DNA from: Acidobacteriaceae bacterium | GTDB lineage: Bacteria; Acidobacteriota; Terriglobia; Terriglobales; Acidobacteriaceae | Length of the DNA stretch: 64,000 nucleotides | Assembly (NCBI GenBank): GCA_030037635.1 | Contig: JASHQH010000038.1 | Location: 1-64,000 of the forward strand | Direction: 5' to 3' | Shown here: in pieces, positions 16,959 to 25,444 of the stretch | How positions within the stretch are numbered: the first letter of the stretch is position 1 | Layout: the number at the start of each line of letters is the position of its first letter | Made by a program: the position numbers and the translations under genes | Notes under the pieces: generated by a model | The model's database searches: none | Told to the model about the DNA's origin: nothing | The model's input: the letters and a program-made list of their open reading frames with translations, nothing else

Positions 16959-17354
16959 GCCGGATTCACATGGTGGTTTCCCACCCTTCCGGCAAGGTGC
17001 GCCGGAAGGATGGGGCAACGAGCCTGGAAAACTCCCCTCAGGGGCTAAAGCCCCGTCACATTTTTGGGGGGCGGTGACGGCCGGGCTGAAGCCGGGCCCT
17101 TTCAAGGCAGCGCTGACGGTTTCCCACCGTTCCGGCAAGGTGCGCCGGAAGGATGGGGCAACCTCCGATTGACCAGGTTGCTGTGCGGTGCCCGATCATG
17201 CGGAGCTGCGTCAAACCAATGCAAGCCAATGGACATGTGCGGCACAAGGGTCCGCGGACAGGCCCTGACCTCCCCTCAGATGGTTTAATACCAATGGGGG
17301 GAGCGCCGCTTGAGCGGTGGACTCTCGCACTCCCGTGGAGGAATCCCGATACCG
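16959..17354. repeat. intergenic repeat cluster: A - C - A
   Basis: Two family A stem-loops (16977-17019 and 17120-17162), nearly identical and both on the plus strand, flank a family C double hairpin (17036-17105). The two A copies share TTCCGGCAAGGTGCGCCGGAA. The remaining sequence to 17354 holds no gene and should contain the promoter of the outer-membrane protein gene; GTGGAGGAATCC just before the ATG is its ribosome-binding site. Confidence 0.85.
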
Positions 17355-18176
17355 ATGCGCTCTTTTCATCGCTTTGCTCTTTTGCTGGCGCTTGCTTTGC
17401 CGGCAATTCCCGGATTGGCCCAAAGTTCCAGCTCTTCATCCACACCCGCACAGGATTCATCGCAAACCTCCGCACCGGATGCATCGCAAACTCAGCCGTC
17501 GCAATCCAGCCAGGCGCAACAGTCGGCCACCCAGTTGCAGCAAGCTACCAGCGTGCAGGAGCGCATCCGCCAGCGCCGCGAGCAGCGCCGCACCACCGCT
17601 ATCCACGATGCCTACGACCATCGCTGGGAAACCTACGCCGACATGGGGTACCTGCGCTTCGTGCCCGGCCCCCAGCAGCAACGACTCACCTGGTACTCCT
17701 GGGAATCGGGGCTTACCCGCTTTTCCTCTGAGCGCCTGGGTTATACGCTCGACGCCCGCGGCTACTTTGGACACGCATATGTTGGCTTGAACACCCTCAG
17801 TCAGGGCTATTTCACCCGGCCTGAAATCAGCATGTACGACGTGCTCGCCGGGCCCATCTACCGCTTCTACGTGCAGCCGAAATATGCCATCTCAGGGCGC
17901 GTGATGGCGGGTGGCGCCTACGGGAACTTTGAAGGCGACACCAACGGGCAGAAGAATCTGTGCTATTACCCATCGGGTTCAACCACTGAAGTCTGCAGCC
18001 TCTATCCCGACGCCTTTACCTTTGGCGCCAGCGTGAGCGTCATTGGCGAATGGAATCTGACGCCCAGTGTCAGCTTCAAACTTGCGCCCGAGTATTTTTT
18101 CACCGGCTTTGGATCGACCACGCAGGCCAGCCGCGGCTTTACCGCCGGTGCAATCTATCGATTCGGCAAGCAGTAA
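17355..18176 (+). CDS. outer-membrane beta-barrel protein of unknown function
   Basis: A Sec signal peptide (MRSFHRFALLLALALPAIPGLAQ) is followed by a Ser/Gln/Thr-rich segment (about residues 24-75), a basic stretch RIRQRREQRR, and then alternating hydrophobic/polar strands with many Tyr, Gly and Phe to the C terminus (GAIYRFGKQ), consistent with an 8-12-strand barrel. No specific family is recognised. The ATG at 17355 is placed directly before the signal peptide. The TAA stop is immediately followed by AAAGCAGGG, the start of a family G array. Confidence 0.75.
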   Translation: MRSFHRFALLLALALPAIPGLAQSSSSSSTPAQDSSQTSAPDASQTQPSQSSQAQQSATQLQQATSVQERIRQRREQRRTTAIHDAYDHRWETYADMGYLRFVPGPQQQRLTWYSWESGLTRFSSERLGYTLDARGYFGHAYVGLNTLSQGYFTRPEISMYDVLAGPIYRFYVQPKYAISGRVMAGGAYGNFEGDTNGQKNLCYYPSGSTTEVCSLYPDAFTFGASVSVIGEWNLTPSVSFKLAPEYFFTGFGSTTQASRGFTAGAIYRFGKQ

Positions 18177-18222
18177 AAAGCAGGGAACAGGGAACAGAAA
18201 ACAGGGACCGAGGGGACGAAGG
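18174..18222 (+). repeat. family G G-tract array at the stop codon of the barrel gene
   Basis: TAAAAAGCAGGGAACAGGG starts with the stop codon itself; further G-tracts follow at 18204 and 18212. A mirror-image array, CTGTTCCCTGTTGCC..., lies at 18561-18598, so the intergenic region is bracketed by inverted G arrays. Confidence 0.85.
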
Positions 18223-18616
18223 AGCCGTCAGCGAGCCGGTGAGGACTGGAGTCCGGCGGCGAGGGTGGGGCAGCCAGCATTCTTGCGGATGCGGAGATGG
18301 GAAAAGCAACTACAGATTCCTCGCTCCGCTTACCCCATGATTGTGACACGATCATGGGGCCCCAAGCTGCTCCGTTCGGAATGACGGACGGGTTAGGACG
18401 GGCACCCCGATTCATGCGGTAGTTGGGCCTGGAGTTCGGAGGCGGGGGTAGTGTGGCCCCCACCCTAGCCGGAAAAACAAAGACCCGGCCAGGATGGGGC
18501 ACCCCGCTAACTTGCCGATTCGCTGATTTGCTGACCCGCCGGCTTGCTCCCTCGCGCCCTGCCTTCTGTTCCCTGTTGCCTGTTCCCTGTTCCCGGCTTC
18601 TATAATTCTTCCCGCC
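18223..18616. repeat. repeat-filled intergenic region
   Basis: In order: a 9-bp-arm hairpin CCCCATGAT / ATCATGGGG (18333-18341, 18351-18359); a family B stem-loop at 18458-18505 (CCCCCACCCTAGCCGG ... CCGGCCAGGATGGGG); and an inverted family G array at 18561-18598. No gene is supported. The promoter of the Tat-exported protein gene must lie at the right end; TATAATTC at 18601 is a plausible -10 element. Confidence 0.7.
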
Positions 18617-19504
18617 ATGAAAACCACACTCTCTCGCCGCAACTTCATGCAATCGGGCGCGCTGGCAGCCGCGGGCGCAGCCTCCGCGTTCAGCGCCGCC
18701 ACGCCGGCGTTGGCTGAAGCTATTCCCGCCTCGGGCAAGCCCTCGCCGATCAAGCTCGGCCTGGCCGGCTACACGTTTCGCAATTTCGCCCGCACGCAGA
18801 TCATCAGCTTTATGAAGCAGCTGAAGGTTTACGACTTGAACTGCAAGGACGCCAAGGACCAGTTGCCCATGGACCCGGCCGACGAGGCGAAGGCGCTGGC
18901 CGACTATGCCGCCAACGGCATCAAGCTGCATGCCGTGGGAACGGTTTATTTTCCCAAGGACGAAGACGACGATATCCGCGCCAAGTTTGAGTACGCCAAG
19001 CGCGCCGGCGTCAACGTGATCGTGGCCGGCGATCCCGCGCCCGCCACGCTGCCGCGCATTGAAAAGTTTGTGCGCGAGTACGACATTCGCCTCGCCATCC
19101 ACAACCACGGTCCAGAGGACAAGATTTACCCCTCGCCCTTCGACGTGCTGAAAGTCGTCAAGGATATGGACCCGCGCATCGGCTGCTGCATCGACGTGGG
19201 CCACGCCGCCCGCGCCGGAACCAACCTGGTTGAGGCCATCCACGCCGCCGGCCCGCGCCTCTACGACATGCACGTGAAAGATCTCACCAGCTTTGAGAGC
19301 AAAGAGAGCCAGGTGCCGGTGGGCGAGGGCATCCTGCCTTTCCGCGAGATGTTCGAGGCGCTGATCAAGATCAGGTACCAGGGCTTCGTCGACCTCGAAT
19401 ACGAGATTCACGCCGACGATCCCATGCCCGGCGTCATCGAGAGCTTCGCATTCATGCGCGGCGTGCTGGACGGGATGGGCTATCTGACCAAGACAGCGAG
19501 TTAG
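18617..19504 (+). CDS. Tat-exported sugar phosphate isomerase/epimerase-like TIM barrel
   Basis: The N terminus has a twin-arginine signal (SRRNFMQSG followed by an Ala-rich helix), so the folded protein should be exported to the periplasm. The mature part is an AP-endonuclease-2-type TIM barrel, with IKLGLAGYTFRNF at the start, HNHGPED and CIDVGHAARAG holding metal-binding His/Asp, and VDLEYEIHADDP near the end. Members act on sugars or inositols with a divalent metal; the substrate here is unknown. It is followed after 33 bases by a thioredoxin-like gene, so the two are probably co-transcribed. Confidence 0.85.
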   Translation: MKTTLSRRNFMQSGALAAAGAASAFSAATPALAEAIPASGKPSPIKLGLAGYTFRNFARTQIISFMKQLKVYDLNCKDAKDQLPMDPADEAKALADYAANGIKLHAVGTVYFPKDEDDDIRAKFEYAKRAGVNVIVAGDPAPATLPRIEKFVREYDIRLAIHNHGPEDKIYPSPFDVLKVVKDMDPRIGCCIDVGHAARAGTNLVEAIHAAGPRLYDMHVKDLTSFESKESQVPVGEGILPFREMFEALIKIRYQGFVDLEYEIHADDPMPGVIESFAFMRGVLDGMGYLTKTAS

Positions 19505-19537
19505 CAAGTCAGCTTCCCCGGGAGGCTCAACACGAAT

Positions 19538-20623
19538 ATGAGAAACGGTTTCAGGCGAGGGATGAGGACTGTACACGTATTGGCGCTGGTTGCCGCAGCG
19601 TGCTGGTGCGCGACGGCCGGGCAAGCCGGAGTCCAGGCCCAAGACACTCACAGCATCGTGGGGTTTTCGCCGTTGCCCAGCTTGTCGGGCGCTACGGGGT
19701 GGATCAACTCCCCGCCGCTGACCGCGAAAGATCTGAAAGGCAAGGTGGTGTTGGTCGACTTCTGGACCTATTCGTGTATCAACTGCCTGCGCAGCCTGCC
19801 CTACATTGAGGCGTGGGCGGAAAAGTACAAAGACAGCGGGCTGGTGGTGATCGGCGTGCACACGCCGGAATTCGACTTCGAGAAACAACTGCCGAACGTC
19901 GAGAGGGCCGTGAAAAAGTTCGGCGTTACCTTTCCGGTGGCGCTCGACAGCAACCAGGCCATCTGGAAGGCGTTTCAAAACGAGGTTTGGCCGGCAGATT
20001 ATTTTATCGACGCCAAAGGCAAGGTGCAGTATGAGGCCTTCGGCGAGGGGGACTACGCGGAGTCGGAGCGCTGGATCGAGAAGCTGTTGAAAGAGGCGAA
20101 GGCAACGCAGATGCCGGGGACGGCCACGACCATTCGCGCACAGGGCATCGAGGCGCCTGCTGACATGAACGACGTGCGATCGCCTGAAACCTATATCGGC
20201 TACGCGCGAGCCGAGAATTTTGCATCGCGGCCCGGCATCAAGCCGGACCGGGAGACACTCTACACTGCACCGGCTCGCCCGAGGCTGAATGAGTGGGGAC
20301 TGGGCGGCACCTGGGCCGATCACCGGCAGATTGCAGAGCTGAAATCAGCCGGCGGAGAAATCGTTTATCGTTTTCATGCCCGCGACCTGCATCTTGTGCT
20401 GGGCCCGGCGGCCGATGGCAAGCCGATCCATTTCAAGGTGACCATTGACGGCCAGGCCCCCGGCGAAAATCATGGCGTGGACACGGACGCCGAAGGCAAT
20501 GGCGTGGTGACCGACTATCGCCTGTATCAAATGGTCAGGCTGAAGGAACACGTCACTGACCACACCTTCGTTATCGAGTTTGAGGATCCGGGAGTGCAGG
20601 CGTTCTCGTTCACTTTCGGATGA
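19538..20623 (+). CDS. exported thioredoxin-fold protein (TlpA/DipZ C-terminal type)
   Basis: After a signal sequence, the domain at about residues 55-190 has VLVDFWTYSCINCLRSLPYIE with redox Cys80 and Cys83 (CINC) and the cis-Pro region EVWPADYFID. The C-terminal half (about residues 205-361: ETYIGYARAENF, then KVTIDGQAPGENHG) matches the extra domain of DipZ-like proteins, without the CcdA membrane part. It likely exchanges disulfides or reduces proteins in the periplasm. ATG 19538 has GGGAGG upstream; 19562 is an alternative. Its stop overlaps the next start (ATGA). Confidence 0.85.
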   Translation: MRNGFRRGMRTVHVLALVAAACWCATAGQAGVQAQDTHSIVGFSPLPSLSGATGWINSPPLTAKDLKGKVVLVDFWTYSCINCLRSLPYIEAWAEKYKDSGLVVIGVHTPEFDFEKQLPNVERAVKKFGVTFPVALDSNQAIWKAFQNEVWPADYFIDAKGKVQYEAFGEGDYAESERWIEKLLKEAKATQMPGTATTIRAQGIEAPADMNDVRSPETYIGYARAENFASRPGIKPDRETLYTAPARPRLNEWGLGGTWADHRQIAELKSAGGEIVYRFHARDLHLVLGPAADGKPIHFKVTIDGQAPGENHGVDTDAEGNGVVTDYRLYQMVRLKEHVTDHTFVIEFEDPGVQAFSFTFG

Positions 20624-21153
20624 GCGATCGCTTGGAAATTGGAAGCAGACGGATGGTAAGACGCGCATTCGATGAGATCGCCGCCGAGATCCGCCGTTTT
20701 GCAGAGACGGCCGAAGACCTGCTTTCGCTCGAGGAGTTCTGCGTCAGCAGGATTTCAGAACGGCTGGCCCATTACAACTGGGTGGGGTTTTACATGCTCG
20801 ATCCAGCCGCACCTGAGGTACTCGTTCTGGGGCCGTTTCGCGGAACTCCCACGCAGCATGTGCGCATTCCGGTTGCGCAGGGAATCTGCGGCGCCGCGGT
20901 AACCCAGGGCGCCACGGTGATTGTCGATGACGTCTCCGCCGATCCCAGATATCTTGCCTGCTCGCTGAAGACGAAATCTGAAATCGTGGTGCCTATTCGC
21001 GCCAATGGCAGAATTGTGGGAGAGATTGACATCGACAGCCACATGCGCAACGCATTTGGCGGAGAAGATCGGCGCTTTCTGGAGGAATGCGCGGCAGAGG
21101 TAGGGCGATTTTTCGCCAACCAGAAGGAATCTGCTCCAGGGCCATCGCGATGA
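20620..21153 (+). CDS. msrC: GAF-domain protein, probable free methionine-(R)-sulfoxide reductase
   Basis: A single GAF domain contains YNWVGFYMLDP, LVLGPFRGTP, RIPVAQGICGAAV and YLACSLKTKSEIVVPI, the pattern of fRMsr enzymes that reduce free methionine-R-sulfoxide. Cys90 and Cys114 correspond to the second and third catalytic-region cysteines of the E. coli enzyme (94 and 118), but the first (84) is His80 here, which may alter the disulfide cycle. It overlaps the thioredoxin-like gene by four bases, a fitting neighbour in redox repair although that protein is exported. A start at a downstream Met (MVRRAF) is possible. Confidence 0.7.
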   Translation: MSDRLEIGSRRMVRRAFDEIAAEIRRFAETAEDLLSLEEFCVSRISERLAHYNWVGFYMLDPAAPEVLVLGPFRGTPTQHVRIPVAQGICGAAVTQGATVIVDDVSADPRYLACSLKTKSEIVVPIRANGRIVGEIDIDSHMRNAFGGEDRRFLEECAAEVGRFFANQKESAPGPSR

Positions 21154-21223
21154 GTGGCCGCTTTTCCGGCTGCGGCGGCGTTGAAAGGCGGCAAGAACCG
21201 TGGTTTGCGCTTCTAACCCGATA

Positions 21224-21577
21224 ATGGCGAAGCGCACGCAGAGCTGGGTGAAAGTGAACGCGCAAGTGGATCGCGGCGTGGTGGCTCTGATCGAGGCTCT
21301 GAACGCGGTCCCGGGGTTGCGCACCATGGAAAGCTGCGAAACCGACGGAGATGAGGCGTGGGTGTGCTTCGATGCAGGCGCAGCGAGCTGGAACCAGTTG
21401 GGGGAGATTGTTTTTGGCTGGCTCGGCCCCAAGCTCATTGACGCCTTCGGCAACCAGGTGCACATTGAAATGAAATTGACCAATGGAATTGTGATTGCGG
21501 AGATGACCGTGCACAAGTCAGTGATTGCCGTGGTCAGCCGAGCCATCCGGCAGCTGGCTGCCAGCCGCAATGGTTGA
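21224..21577 (+). CDS. conserved protein of unknown function, paralogue A
   Basis: The 117-residue protein has WVKVNAQVDRGVVALIEALNAV, LRTMESCETDGDEAWVCFDAG and a C-terminal amphipathic region. The Ser-Cys-Glu after a predicted strand is strongly conserved with the paralogue at 22274-22633. I do not recognise the family. The ATG at 21224 is used, but an upstream GTG (21200) is in frame and the bases GCTTCTAACCCGAT just before the ATG are identical in both paralogues, so either the protein starts earlier or this is a shared control element. No clear ribosome-binding site precedes either start. Confidence 0.65.
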   Translation: MAKRTQSWVKVNAQVDRGVVALIEALNAVPGLRTMESCETDGDEAWVCFDAGAASWNQLGEIVFGWLGPKLIDAFGNQVHIEMKLTNGIVIAEMTVHKSVIAVVSRAIRQLAASRNG

Positions 21578-21631
21578 TTCCGTCGCTTTCCCCTTCTTCG
21601 ATTGCAGCTCCGCTCTCTGCGAGCCCGGCTT

Positions 21632-22018
21632 TCAAGCGCCGTTTTCCATCAATCTGGCTGCCATGTCGAGCAGTTCCGTAGGAGGAATGGGCTTGGCGAG
21701 CACTTGCAGCATCTGACCCTGTGCTTCAGCTTCTTTCACCAGATCGGCCGTGCTGGGCTGGCCGGAAAAAAGCAAGAGCCTGCATCCGGGAAGATTGGCC
21801 TTCAGAACGCCGGCGAGGTCGATTCCATTCATCCCCGGCAAAATGATGTCAAGAATTGCCAGGTCGGGCTTCCATTGGGTGGTAATTTCGATCGCCTCTT
21901 CGGCCGAATACGCAACCCGAGTCTCCCATCCCTGCGTCGTAAACAAAAGGGCCACCGTTTTCGAGACTTTTTCATCGTCGTCGACGATGAGCACTCGATA
22001 GTGGGTAAGCGCGGGCAT
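21632..22018 (-). CDS. stand-alone response-regulator receiver domain
   Basis: The 128-residue protein is a CheY-like receiver with no output domain: LIVDDDEK (acidic pocket), phosphoacceptor Asp57 in LAILDIILPGMNG, LLLFSGQP and the conserved Lys in VLAKPIPP. It likely relays a phosphoryl group or acts by protein contact. No kinase is adjacent. It lies on the opposite strand between two paralogous genes, and ends 54 bases from the first. Confidence 0.88.
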   Translation of the reverse strand: MPALTHYRVLIVDDDEKVSKTVALLFTTQGWETRVAYSAEEAIEITTQWKPDLAILDIILPGMNGIDLAGVLKANLPGCRLLLFSGQPSTADLVKEAEAQGQMLQVLAKPIPPTELLDMAARLMENGA

Positions 22019-22273
22019 AGACCTACGCGGAATTCAAGGCGATGCAAAGTCATTTCAGTCTCAAGCATGCTTTCACGACCTGAGCAGAAGTCTTCAATGG
22101 GCATGAAGTGGTACGACCACCATCCAGATCCCTTTTGGGTTGTGATGCATCAACCTGAGCCTGGAGTTGTCGCCTGGCTGGGATTCGCGCCGCTTTGATG
22201 CCCGAGCTCGGACGAACAAAATTTGCTGAACGCCATAGGGGCAGCGGCGAAGCAACTTTGTGCTTCTAACCCG

Positions 22274-22633
22274 ATGATGACCGTGCATCGCCAAGCCTGG
22301 GTGAAAGTGAACGCACAAGTGGATCGCGGCGTGGTGCCTTTGATCGAAGCGCTGAATGCGATTCCCGAGTTGCGCACCCTGGAAAGCTGCGAAACCGATG
22401 GGGATGTGGCTTGGGTCTGCTTCGATGCGGGCACGCAGAACTGGCGCAAACTCGCAGAGATTGTCTTTGACTGGCTTGGCCCCAAGCTGATGGACGCTTT
22501 CGGGAACGCGGTTCATCTGGAAATGACCCTGGTGAATGGGATCGTCATGGCGGAAATGACGGTAAACAAGTCGGTCATGTCCGCAATGAGTCAAGCCATC
22601 CGCAACCTGGCTTTGCATGCCAAGGCTGCGTGA
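22274..22633 (+). CDS. conserved protein of unknown function, paralogue B
   Basis: It is collinear with the protein at 21224-21577 over its whole length (WVKVNAQVDRGVVPLIEALNAI, LRTLESCETDGDVAWVCFDAG, FDWLGPKLMDAFGN). Two consecutive ATG codons (22274, 22277) open it; the second aligns with the paralogue's start. The upstream bases TTGTGCTTCTAACCCGAT resemble the region before paralogue A. Function unknown. Codirectional placement on both sides of a reversed receiver gene suggests duplication followed by insertion or inversion of the receiver. Confidence 0.65.
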   Translation: MMTVHRQAWVKVNAQVDRGVVPLIEALNAIPELRTLESCETDGDVAWVCFDAGTQNWRKLAEIVFDWLGPKLMDAFGNAVHLEMTLVNGIVMAEMTVNKSVMSAMSQAIRNLALHAKAA

Positions 22634-22654
22634 GAAACTGAGCCACCCTTCCCT

Positions 22655-22704
22655 TGTCCCCTGCTCTTCTGTTCCCCGTTGCCTGTTGCCTGTTCCCTGC
22701 TTTA
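22655..22704 (-). repeat. family G array at the fumarase stop codon
   Basis: Read on the minus strand, the fumarase stop begins TAAAGCAGGGAACAGGC and G-tract units continue to about 22655. It lies between convergent genes (paralogue B and fumA). Confidence 0.85.
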
Positions 22705-24228
22705 CTGCAGTATCGGTATTCCGGCAATGCGCTGCTGCCACTCCGCCGGGCCGGTCTGGTGCACGCTGGTCCCATGGGCGTCGACGGCCACGGTGACGGG
22801 CATGTCGCGGACCTCGAACTCGTAAATGCCCTCCATGCCCAGATCTTCGAAGGCCAGGCGGCGCGAGCCGCGAATGGCCTTGGAGACCAGATAGGCCGCG
22901 CCACCGATGGCGATCAGATACACGGCCCCGAACTCGCGGATGGCCTCGATGGCCTCGGGTCCGCGCTCAGCCTTGCCGATCATACCCAGCATCCCCGTCT
23001 CCTTGAGCATCTGCCGCACAAAGCCGTCCATGCGCGTGGCGGTGGTGGGTCCGGCCGGGCCAACGACTTCGTCGCGCACCGGATCGACGGGCCCCACGTA
23101 GTAGATGAAGCGGCCGCGGAAGTCCACGGGCAGCTTCTCGCCGCGCTTCAGCATCTCGCTCATGCGCTTATGCGCTGCGTCGCGGCCGGTGAGCAGCCTG
23201 CCGCTCAGCAGCAGCACTTCGCCCGGCTTCCAGGCGGCCGCTTCGGCGCGGGTCACCGTGTCAAGATTCACGCGCCGCGCTCCGCTGACGTCATAGGTTA
23301 GCTTGGGCCAATCTTCCAGCGAAGGCGGATCGAGAAACACCGGGCCGGAGCCATCGAGCACGATATGCGCGTGGCGGTCGGCGGCGCATTGGGGGATCAG
23401 GGCCACGGGCAGGTTGGCCGCGTGCGCCGGCGTGTCCAACACCTTCACATCGAGCACCGTGGTCAGCCCGCCCAAACCCTGCGCGCCGATGCCCAGCCGG
23501 TTCACCTTGTCGTAAATCTCTACGCGGAGTTTTTCCGCGGTGGTCTTGGGGCCGCGCGCGATCAGCTCCGGCATGTCGATGGGGTCCATCAACGACTGCT
23601 TGGCCAGCAGCATGGCCTTCTCCGCCGTGCCGCCGATGCCGATGCCGAGAATTCCCGGCGGACACCATCCCGCGCCCATCGTGGGCACCGTTTTGAGCAC
23701 CCAATCGACGACCGAGTCCGATGGATTGAGCATGACGAACTTGCTCTTGGCCTCGGAGCCTCCGCCTTTGGCGGCGACCGTCACCTCGACGGTGTTGCCG
23801 CGCACCAGGTCAACGGTGACGCAGGCAGGCGTGTTGTCGCGCGTATTCCTGCGCGCGCCCGCGGGATCGGCCTGCAGCGAAGCGCGCAGCTTGTTGTCGG
23901 GATCGAGATAGGCGCGCCGCACGCCCTCGTCGACCATCTGCTGGAGGTCCATCGGCGCCTCGCCGGGTCCCGGCTCGAAGCGCACGTCCATGCCCAGCTT
24001 GATGAAGGCGTTCACAATTCCCGTGTCCTGGCAGATGGGCCTGTGCCCTTCGGCGCACATGCGGCTGTTGATGAGAATCTGCGCCATGGCGTCGCGCGCC
24101 GCAGGCGACTGCTCGCGCTCGTAGGCCCTGGCCAGCGAGGTGATGTAATCGACCGGATGGTAGTAACTGATGTATTGCAGCGCGCCCGCAACGCTGGCGA
24201 TGAAATCTTCCTGCCGGATGATGGTCAT
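22702..24228 (-). CDS. fumA: class I fumarate hydratase (iron-sulfur, alpha and beta parts fused)
   Basis: The enzyme interconverts fumarate and malate in the citric acid cycle using a [4Fe-4S] cluster. Cluster ligands are visible in RPICQDTGIV (Cys66), GWCPPGILGIGIGG and IPQCAADRHAHI. The 508-residue length covers both the alpha-type catalytic domain and the C-terminal beta domain (GEVLLLSGRLLTGRDAAHKRM, then YVGPVDPVRDEVVGPAGPTTATRMD). The ATG at 24228 has only a weak GCGGG before it. Class I enzymes are oxygen-sensitive. The gene stands alone and ends in a family G array. Confidence 0.95.
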   Translation of the reverse strand: MTIIRQEDFIASVAGALQYISYYHPVDYITSLARAYEREQSPAARDAMAQILINSRMCAEGHRPICQDTGIVNAFIKLGMDVRFEPGPGEAPMDLQQMVDEGVRRAYLDPDNKLRASLQADPAGARRNTRDNTPACVTVDLVRGNTVEVTVAAKGGGSEAKSKFVMLNPSDSVVDWVLKTVPTMGAGWCPPGILGIGIGGTAEKAMLLAKQSLMDPIDMPELIARGPKTTAEKLRVEIYDKVNRLGIGAQGLGGLTTVLDVKVLDTPAHAANLPVALIPQCAADRHAHIVLDGSGPVFLDPPSLEDWPKLTYDVSGARRVNLDTVTRAEAAAWKPGEVLLLSGRLLTGRDAAHKRMSEMLKRGEKLPVDFRGRFIYYVGPVDPVRDEVVGPAGPTTATRMDGFVRQMLKETGMLGMIGKAERGPEAIEAIREFGAVYLIAIGGAAYLVSKAIRGSRRLAFEDLGMEGIYEFEVRDMPVTVAVDAHGTSVHQTGPAEWQQRIAGIPILQ

Positions 24229-24654
24229 GTCGTTACCCGCACTTTCTAGGCACTCTCTAGGGTATTCGATGGAGGAGGCGGTTCGAAAGCTGCGAGCGCA
24301 TGGCGAACGCCCGCTGGACGGCTGAACACCGAGCCCATTCGAGGGTACAGAAAAATCCGGTGAGGCGGGCGGCGTTTACCGCAAGCCTCATCGGAAAGTG
24401 GAAGCTCCACCAAGGTGCCTGCAAGGAAAGCATGCGTGCGTCGTAGATCGCGGTTCGTGAGCCTCGAAAAGCAGACGAGTGCGGGGAGTGAAGAGGTGAG
24501 AGGACAACTCCGAGGCGCAGCGGTTGCCTTCGTTCAGTAGTTGTCTCCCAGTCCCTGGTTTCTCGATCCCTTGTTCCGCCGGCCCCTCGGTCTCTGTCTT
24601 TCTGTTCCCTGCTTTTTGCTCAACCTGCCGTGTTGCCGGCCTCAAGCGGCTGGC
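24229..24654. other. fumarase upstream region with hairpins and an inverted family G array
   Basis: No gene is supported in these 425 bases. Near 24360-24391 GTGAGGC and GCCTCAT bracket an inner GCGG/CCGC pairing, and GTGGAAGCTCCAC follows close by, so a structured RNA leader or small RNA is conceivable. Direct repeats CTAGGCACT/CTCTAGGG occur just before the start codon. A family G array on the minus strand runs from about 24540 to 24622, 32 bases past the stop of the gene at 24655. Confidence 0.45.
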
Positions 24655-25245
24655 TCACGGCAAACCCGGGGTTGGTGCGCTTTGTTGAGCGCCCCGAAGG
24701 CCGCTGCTGCGCGATGCTCCTGCCGCAACGGCTTCGGCTTCGGGATACGGTAACTCCGATTTTTGCGAGAGCCGCTGGCGCAGGCTGCCGGCCAGATCGG
24801 CCACCACCCGCAGCCGGTCGGCCACCGGCGGCGGAACCCCGCCGCCGCTGAGCGCCAGTTGCGATTGCAGCAGCAGTCCGGCCACCGTGGTCTTCAATTC
24901 GGTTTCAATGGCGGCCGCAGCCGCCCGGTGGGCCAGCATCTGCTCACGTTCGCGGCGATGCAGCGCGGCGCGAAGCTCGCGCACCAGGCGGGCCGCGCCG
25001 GAGACGGCGAAGTTGATTTGCAGGGGAATGGCCAGGCCGGCCTGCTCGCAGATTTTCTCGGCCGCCGCCGGGTCGCATTCAGCCAGAGACTCGTCGACCA
25101 CCACGGCAAGATACTCGCATTTGCGCAGCGCGGCCAGCGCAGCCTTGCGGCCTTCGGCCACCTCCACGTCCATGCCCAGCTGGGCGCCCACCGACGCCGC
25201 ACAATTGCGCGCGCCTTCAATACCGGTCACCATCAGGATGCTCAT
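24655..25245 (-). CDS. degenerate receiver-like protein with a helical C-terminal part
   Basis: The first 110 residues resemble a response-regulator receiver: ILMVTGIEGARN, then LAVVVDESLAE with an Asp51 at the phosphoacceptor position. The usual N-terminal acidic pair is missing (VTGIE instead of VDDE), so normal phosphorylation is doubtful. Residues 110-170 (EREQMLAHRAAAAAIETELKTTVAGLLLQSQLAL) look like a helical dimerisation hairpin. AGGAGCTGATC precedes the ATG. It lies downstream of a sigma-54 activator and a histidine kinase on the same strand and probably belongs to that signalling set. The exact role is unknown. Confidence 0.6.
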   Translation of the reverse strand: MSILMVTGIEGARNCAASVGAQLGMDVEVAEGRKAALAALRKCEYLAVVVDESLAECDPAAAEKICEQAGLAIPLQINFAVSGAARLVRELRAALHRREREQMLAHRAAAAAIETELKTTVAGLLLQSQLALSGGGVPPPVADRLRVVADLAGSLRQRLSQKSELPYPEAEAVAAGASRSSGLRGAQQSAPTPGLP

Positions 25246-25444
25246 GATCAGCTCCTAGCTTCCAGCTCCTAGCTGCCAGACTGCTAAGTTGCAGGTTGCA
25301 GTTCTCAGATATCAGGTTTTGAGGTTTCAGCTCTTGGCTGTTCGCTTTCAGCGCGCCGCTTCTCAGGCTGTCGAGGGTTGCCACGAGATACCGCAGCCGC
25401 AAGGGAGGCGCTAGAAGCTAACAGCCATGAGCTCGTAGCTGCTT

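Noticed and set aside
24380..24450. GGAAAGTGG...GGTGCC resembling the P4/J region of RNase P RNA
   Set aside because: Only short words match. The remaining conserved parts of RNase P RNA (for example GGGTGAAANGGTG and the 3' AGANAAAT region) are absent.
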